From Azospirillum cavernae (GTDB taxonomy: Bacteria > Pseudomonadota > Alphaproteobacteria > Azospirillales > Azospirillaceae), in assembly GCF_003590795.1 (NCBI RefSeq), contig NZ_QYUL01000006.1, positions 62,001 through 126,000 of the forward strand: a stretch of DNA of 64,000 nt. The letters are read 5' to 3'. The position numbers and the translations under genes are program-made. Below are positions 61,471 to 64,000 of this stretch, piece by piece. Under the pieces are notes generated by a model. It was not told the DNA's origin and made no database searches. It saw nothing but the letters and a program-made list of their open reading frames with translations. Within the stretch, counting starts at the first letter, position 1; every line of letters starts with the position of its first letter.

Positions 61471-62340
61471 TCACTCGGCCTGGGACAGTTCCGCTTGACG
61501 GGCCATCAGCCGGGCTTCCGCCGCCGCGTCTTCGGCCCCGTCGGCCATGCGCAACAGCAGGGCGTGCAGGTCACGGGTGATCGGGCGGATCGGCGCGTCG
61601 GAATTGGCCGCGTGCTGCTTCAGGTTCGGGTCGATGTTGCGGGCGACCTCAGCCCGCGCCGCCGCCCGCTTGTCCGGGTCGGTCAGGCCCAGGAAATCGG
61701 CCAGCCGGTCATATTGACGGCCCCAATCGGCGAACCAAGCGTCGTAATCGACGACGAGGCGCGGCGCGCCCTGGCTGTATTGCAGCGATTCGAAATAATG
61801 CCGTGTCCACAGCCGCTCGGCCTGTGGATAGGGGACCTGCCCCTTGGAGGCGAAGGAGGTGGCGACGGTGCCCGGCCCGCGCAGGCTGATGAGCAGCATC
61901 GGATCCAGGCGCAACGACGCCATGATGTCGTTCCACAGCGGCATCAACCGCACCGTTCGGGGATCCTTGAATCCCCACAGCCCCGGCGCCTCGGCCAGTT
62001 CGCGGCGGACGATCTCCGCCAGCTCGCGCTTCATCGCCAGAATCTCGGGCTGCCGCCACGCGCTCTCCGGGATCGGCCAGTCGGCGCTTTCCCGGTTCCA
62101 ATAGCGGTCCAGAGTCTGCAACAGCCGGTCCTGGATCTCGGTGATCTGGGCGTGCTCCCAGTAATCGTAGCGCGGCGCCTGTTCAAAATTCTCGCGGGTC
62201 AGCACATGGCGGCCAAGCTCCACCCCCATCAGCGCGATCGCGCGCGCCAACAGCGAGGTGCCGCTGTTGTGCATCCCCAGCACGATGACGATCCGGCGGC
62301 GGCGGGGACGGGAGAACAGGCCTTTGAACATCGCGTGCAT
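61471..62340 (-). CDS. sulfotransferase family protein
   Basis: This 289-aa protein has the 5'-phosphosulfate loop near the N-terminus (IVLGMHNSGTSLLARAI). The 3'-phosphate region is probably in LLISLRGPGTVATSFASKGQ. The GFKDPRTVRLMPLWNDI segment resembles bacterial polysaccharide or Nod factor-type sulfotransferases. It would move sulfate from PAPS made by CysD/CysNC onto a sugar of the exported polymer. It is convergent with the GT4 gene and lies 24 bp after the long Wzt stop. Confidence 0.8.
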   Translation of the reverse strand: MHAMFKGLFSRPRRRRIVIVLGMHNSGTSLLARAIALMGVELGRHVLTRENFEQAPRYDYWEHAQITEIQDRLLQTLDRYWNRESADWPIPESAWRQPEILAMKRELAEIVRRELAEAPGLWGFKDPRTVRLMPLWNDIMASLRLDPMLLISLRGPGTVATSFASKGQVPYPQAERLWTRHYFESLQYSQGAPRLVVDYDAWFADWGRQYDRLADFLGLTDPDKRAAARAEVARNIDPNLKQHAANSDAPIRPITRDLHALLLRMADGAEDAAAEARLMARQAELSQAE

Positions 62341-62364
62341 CCGATGGTGTGAAACGGCTCAAGC

Positions 62365-63729
62365 TCAGAGCGGTTGCGCCCGGCTGTCGAAGGCGAAGTC
62401 GATGGGGCCGTTGGAGCAGCGGCCGCGCACCGGCAGGACCATGAACATGGCGACGTCCACCAAACGGCTCAGCCACTGCCGCTCGCCCTCGATCAGGCCG
62501 GAGATGGCGGCGTTGAGGAAATAGGTTCCCTCCATCATCCGGCACTCGAACTCGTGCGTCACCTCCAGCGTCGTCCCGGCCTCCACATAGTCCAGAACGC
62601 GCGTGGTGTTCAGCGTCGTCGCTCCGCCCAGTTCGACGCCGGTCACGGTCTTGATCCGGGTGCCGACGGCGACGCCCCAGGCGGCGTCCTCCACCGTGAC
62701 CCGGTAACGGATGGTGTAGCGGCGACCGGACATCAGCACATTCACCGGGCGGCCGTCCTGCGACACGATCTGCACGTCCAGAATGTGCGCGCCCCGCGTC
62801 TCGTAAGCCGTTGGGCTTTTCGGGACGAGGCCCGGGTTGAAATGCTCCTCCAACTCCGCGTCAGCCTTGGCGGCGGCGTTGGTTTCATCGACCACGACGG
62901 CGTCGGTGGCGGCCCCTTCGTCGGGCAGCGGCGCGTTCCCCCGGCGGGAGGCCAGCAGGGTTTCACGGAAGGCGGCGCGGCGATCCGCCGGGGTGTAAAG
63001 CAGCCGGTGGTAAAAATTGATCGCCCGGCGCGGCGGGCCATCATACAGAAGCTCGCCATGGTCGAGCAGGATGGCGCGGTCGCACAGCTCGACCACTTGG
63101 TTGGCGGAGTGCGAGACGAACAGGATGGTCGCGCCCTTGGCCTTGATCGCCTCGATCCGCGCCATGCAGCGGCGTTGGAACGCCTCGTCGCCGACGGCCA
63201 AAGCTTCGTCCACCACCAGAATGTCCGGGTTGACCGAAATGGCGACGGCGAAGGCCAACCGCATGACCATGCCGGTCGAATAGGTCTTGGTGGGTTGGTC
63301 CAGATAGGGGCCGATGTCGGCGAAGGCGGCGATGTCGTCGAACAGCCGGTCCGTCTCGGCGCGATCAAGGCCGAGGATGGCGCTGTTCAGATAGACGTTC
63401 TCGCGCCCGCTGAACTCCGGGTTGAAGCCGGATCCCAGCTCCAACAGCGCGGACACGCGGCCATTCACCGTCACCTCGCCCGAAGACGGGCGCAGGGTGT
63501 GGCAGATGATCTGCAAAAGGGTGGATTTGCCGGATCCGTTGTGACCAACGATGCCGACGGTGCTTCCCCGCTCGATCTCGAAACCAACGCCGCGCAGCGC
63601 CCAGAATTCCTGATAATAGCGGCGGCGATGACGGAACAGTGCCTGCTTCAGACGGTCTTCCGGACGGCTGTAGATTTGATAAACCTTGGAGACGTCGCGG
63701 ACCGCTATAGCCAAATTGGATCGGAGCAT
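62365..63729 (-). CDS. wzt: O-antigen export ABC ATPase with C-terminal carbohydrate-binding domain (Wzt, long form)
   Basis: The protein is about 454 aa from the ATG at 63729; a start at 63828 would add 33 residues unlike the family. Residues about 5-240 are the ATPase: Walker A GHNGSGKSTLLQII, signature YSTGMVMRLAFA, Walker B DILVVDEALA. After a linker, residues about 300-450 form a beta-rich Wzt_C-type domain (VLMSGRRYTIRYRVTVEDAA, FECRMMEGTYFLNAAI). That domain reads the terminal residue of the O-antigen chain in E. coli O9a/O8. Its own permease is not in the window and may lie upstream, beyond 64000. Confidence 0.9.
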   Translation of the reverse strand: MLRSNLAIAVRDVSKVYQIYSRPEDRLKQALFRHRRRYYQEFWALRGVGFEIERGSTVGIVGHNGSGKSTLLQIICHTLRPSSGEVTVNGRVSALLELGSGFNPEFSGRENVYLNSAILGLDRAETDRLFDDIAAFADIGPYLDQPTKTYSTGMVMRLAFAVAISVNPDILVVDEALAVGDEAFQRRCMARIEAIKAKGATILFVSHSANQVVELCDRAILLDHGELLYDGPPRRAINFYHRLLYTPADRRAAFRETLLASRRGNAPLPDEGAATDAVVVDETNAAAKADAELEEHFNPGLVPKSPTAYETRGAHILDVQIVSQDGRPVNVLMSGRRYTIRYRVTVEDAAWGVAVGTRIKTVTGVELGGATTLNTTRVLDYVEAGTTLEVTHEFECRMMEGTYFLNAAISGLIEGERQWLSRLVDVAMFMVLPVRGRCSNGPIDFAFDSRAQPL

Positions 63730-64000
63730 GAAGGACGAACCGCTGTAGAACCCGGAAAGCTTGCCGTATCTTGCCGCAACGCAACGCACGCAGTATTCGA
63801 AGGGCGCATCCAGAAGCGGGGCATACATAGTCCTGCGGGCTTCCGCCGCGCAACCTTATTCTTTCCACAGCGTCTTCCTCACCACCCCGGCGCAGGGGCT
63901 GGAACATTGGACGGGCAGCGGCTTTTCCACTAGAAAAACAAAGCGTTGGAGACAGGCGGCGGGGTCGCCGATGAGACGAGGATGGCAACGATCATGGTCC
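63730..64000. other. 5' flank of the long wzt gene
   Basis: The last 270 bp contain no gene I can support. They probably hold the wzt promoter or the end of an upstream gene that lies outside the window. Confidence 0.3.

Overview
The window is GC-rich, apart from a lower-GC patch near 38.8-41.7 kb. It looks like part of a large plasmid or chromid from an alphaproteobacterium, most plausibly an Azospirillum-like member of the Rhodospirillales. The plasmid reading rests on a RepA_C-type replication initiator (26019-26957) beside a cluster of 14-bp iterons, and on a separate parA plus ribbon-helix-helix partition operon (13044-14200). The taxonomic placement is inferred from gene content only. 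No rRNA, tRNA or CRISPR array was seen.

Almost everything else concerns cell-surface glycans. Region 1 (1-8.8 kb) has a type I secretion adaptor, a Sel1-repeat protein and three large TPR-glycosyltransferases, which suggests glycosylation of a secreted or surface protein. Region 2 (9.4-12.6 kb) has a GT61 enzyme and the GDP-L-fucose genes fcl and gmd; their substrate could come from manC at 27.7 kb. Region 3 (13-14.2 kb) is the partition operon. Region 4 (14.3-25.8 kb) holds a flippase-like protein, a methyltransferase-GT2 fusion, a PhyH oxygenase, a BNR-repeat hydrolase, and an unusual set: a complete Rieske oxygenase, a Rieske-only protein, a catalytic-domain-only Rieske oxygenase, a GNAT, an SDR and a KAS III enzyme. 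Region 5 (25.8-27.7 kb) is repA and its origin. Region 6 (29-35.6 kb) is a leftward run of glycosyltransferases, a sugar epimerase and an aminotransferase.

Region 7 (35.7-38.8 kb) is scarred by insertion-sequence remnants, a decayed second KAS III copy and a perfect 40-bp hairpin. Region 8 (38.9-53.8 kb) is a long leftward gene set, tightly overlapped in its right half. It encodes a cytidylyltransferase, a Gfo/Idh oxidoreductase, a DegT aminotransferase, an SDR, a NeuB-type synthase, two formyltransferases, a deacetylase, an AsnB-like amidotransferase, a WbpG/HisH/HisF amidotransferase trio, methyltransferases and a TPR-PhyH protein. Together they look like a pathway for a nonulosonic acid or other amino sugar carrying formyl, amide or amidine and methyl groups. 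Region 9 (54-63.8 kb) has cysD and cysNC (PAPS supply), a sulfotransferase, an ABC-2 polysaccharide exporter (permease plus ATPase), two glycosyltransferases and a second, long Wzt ATPase, consistent with export of a sulfated polysaccharide.

Transposase scars (IS3, IS66 and two ISAs1 fragments in a 0.22-kb direct repeat) show that the region was assembled piecemeal.
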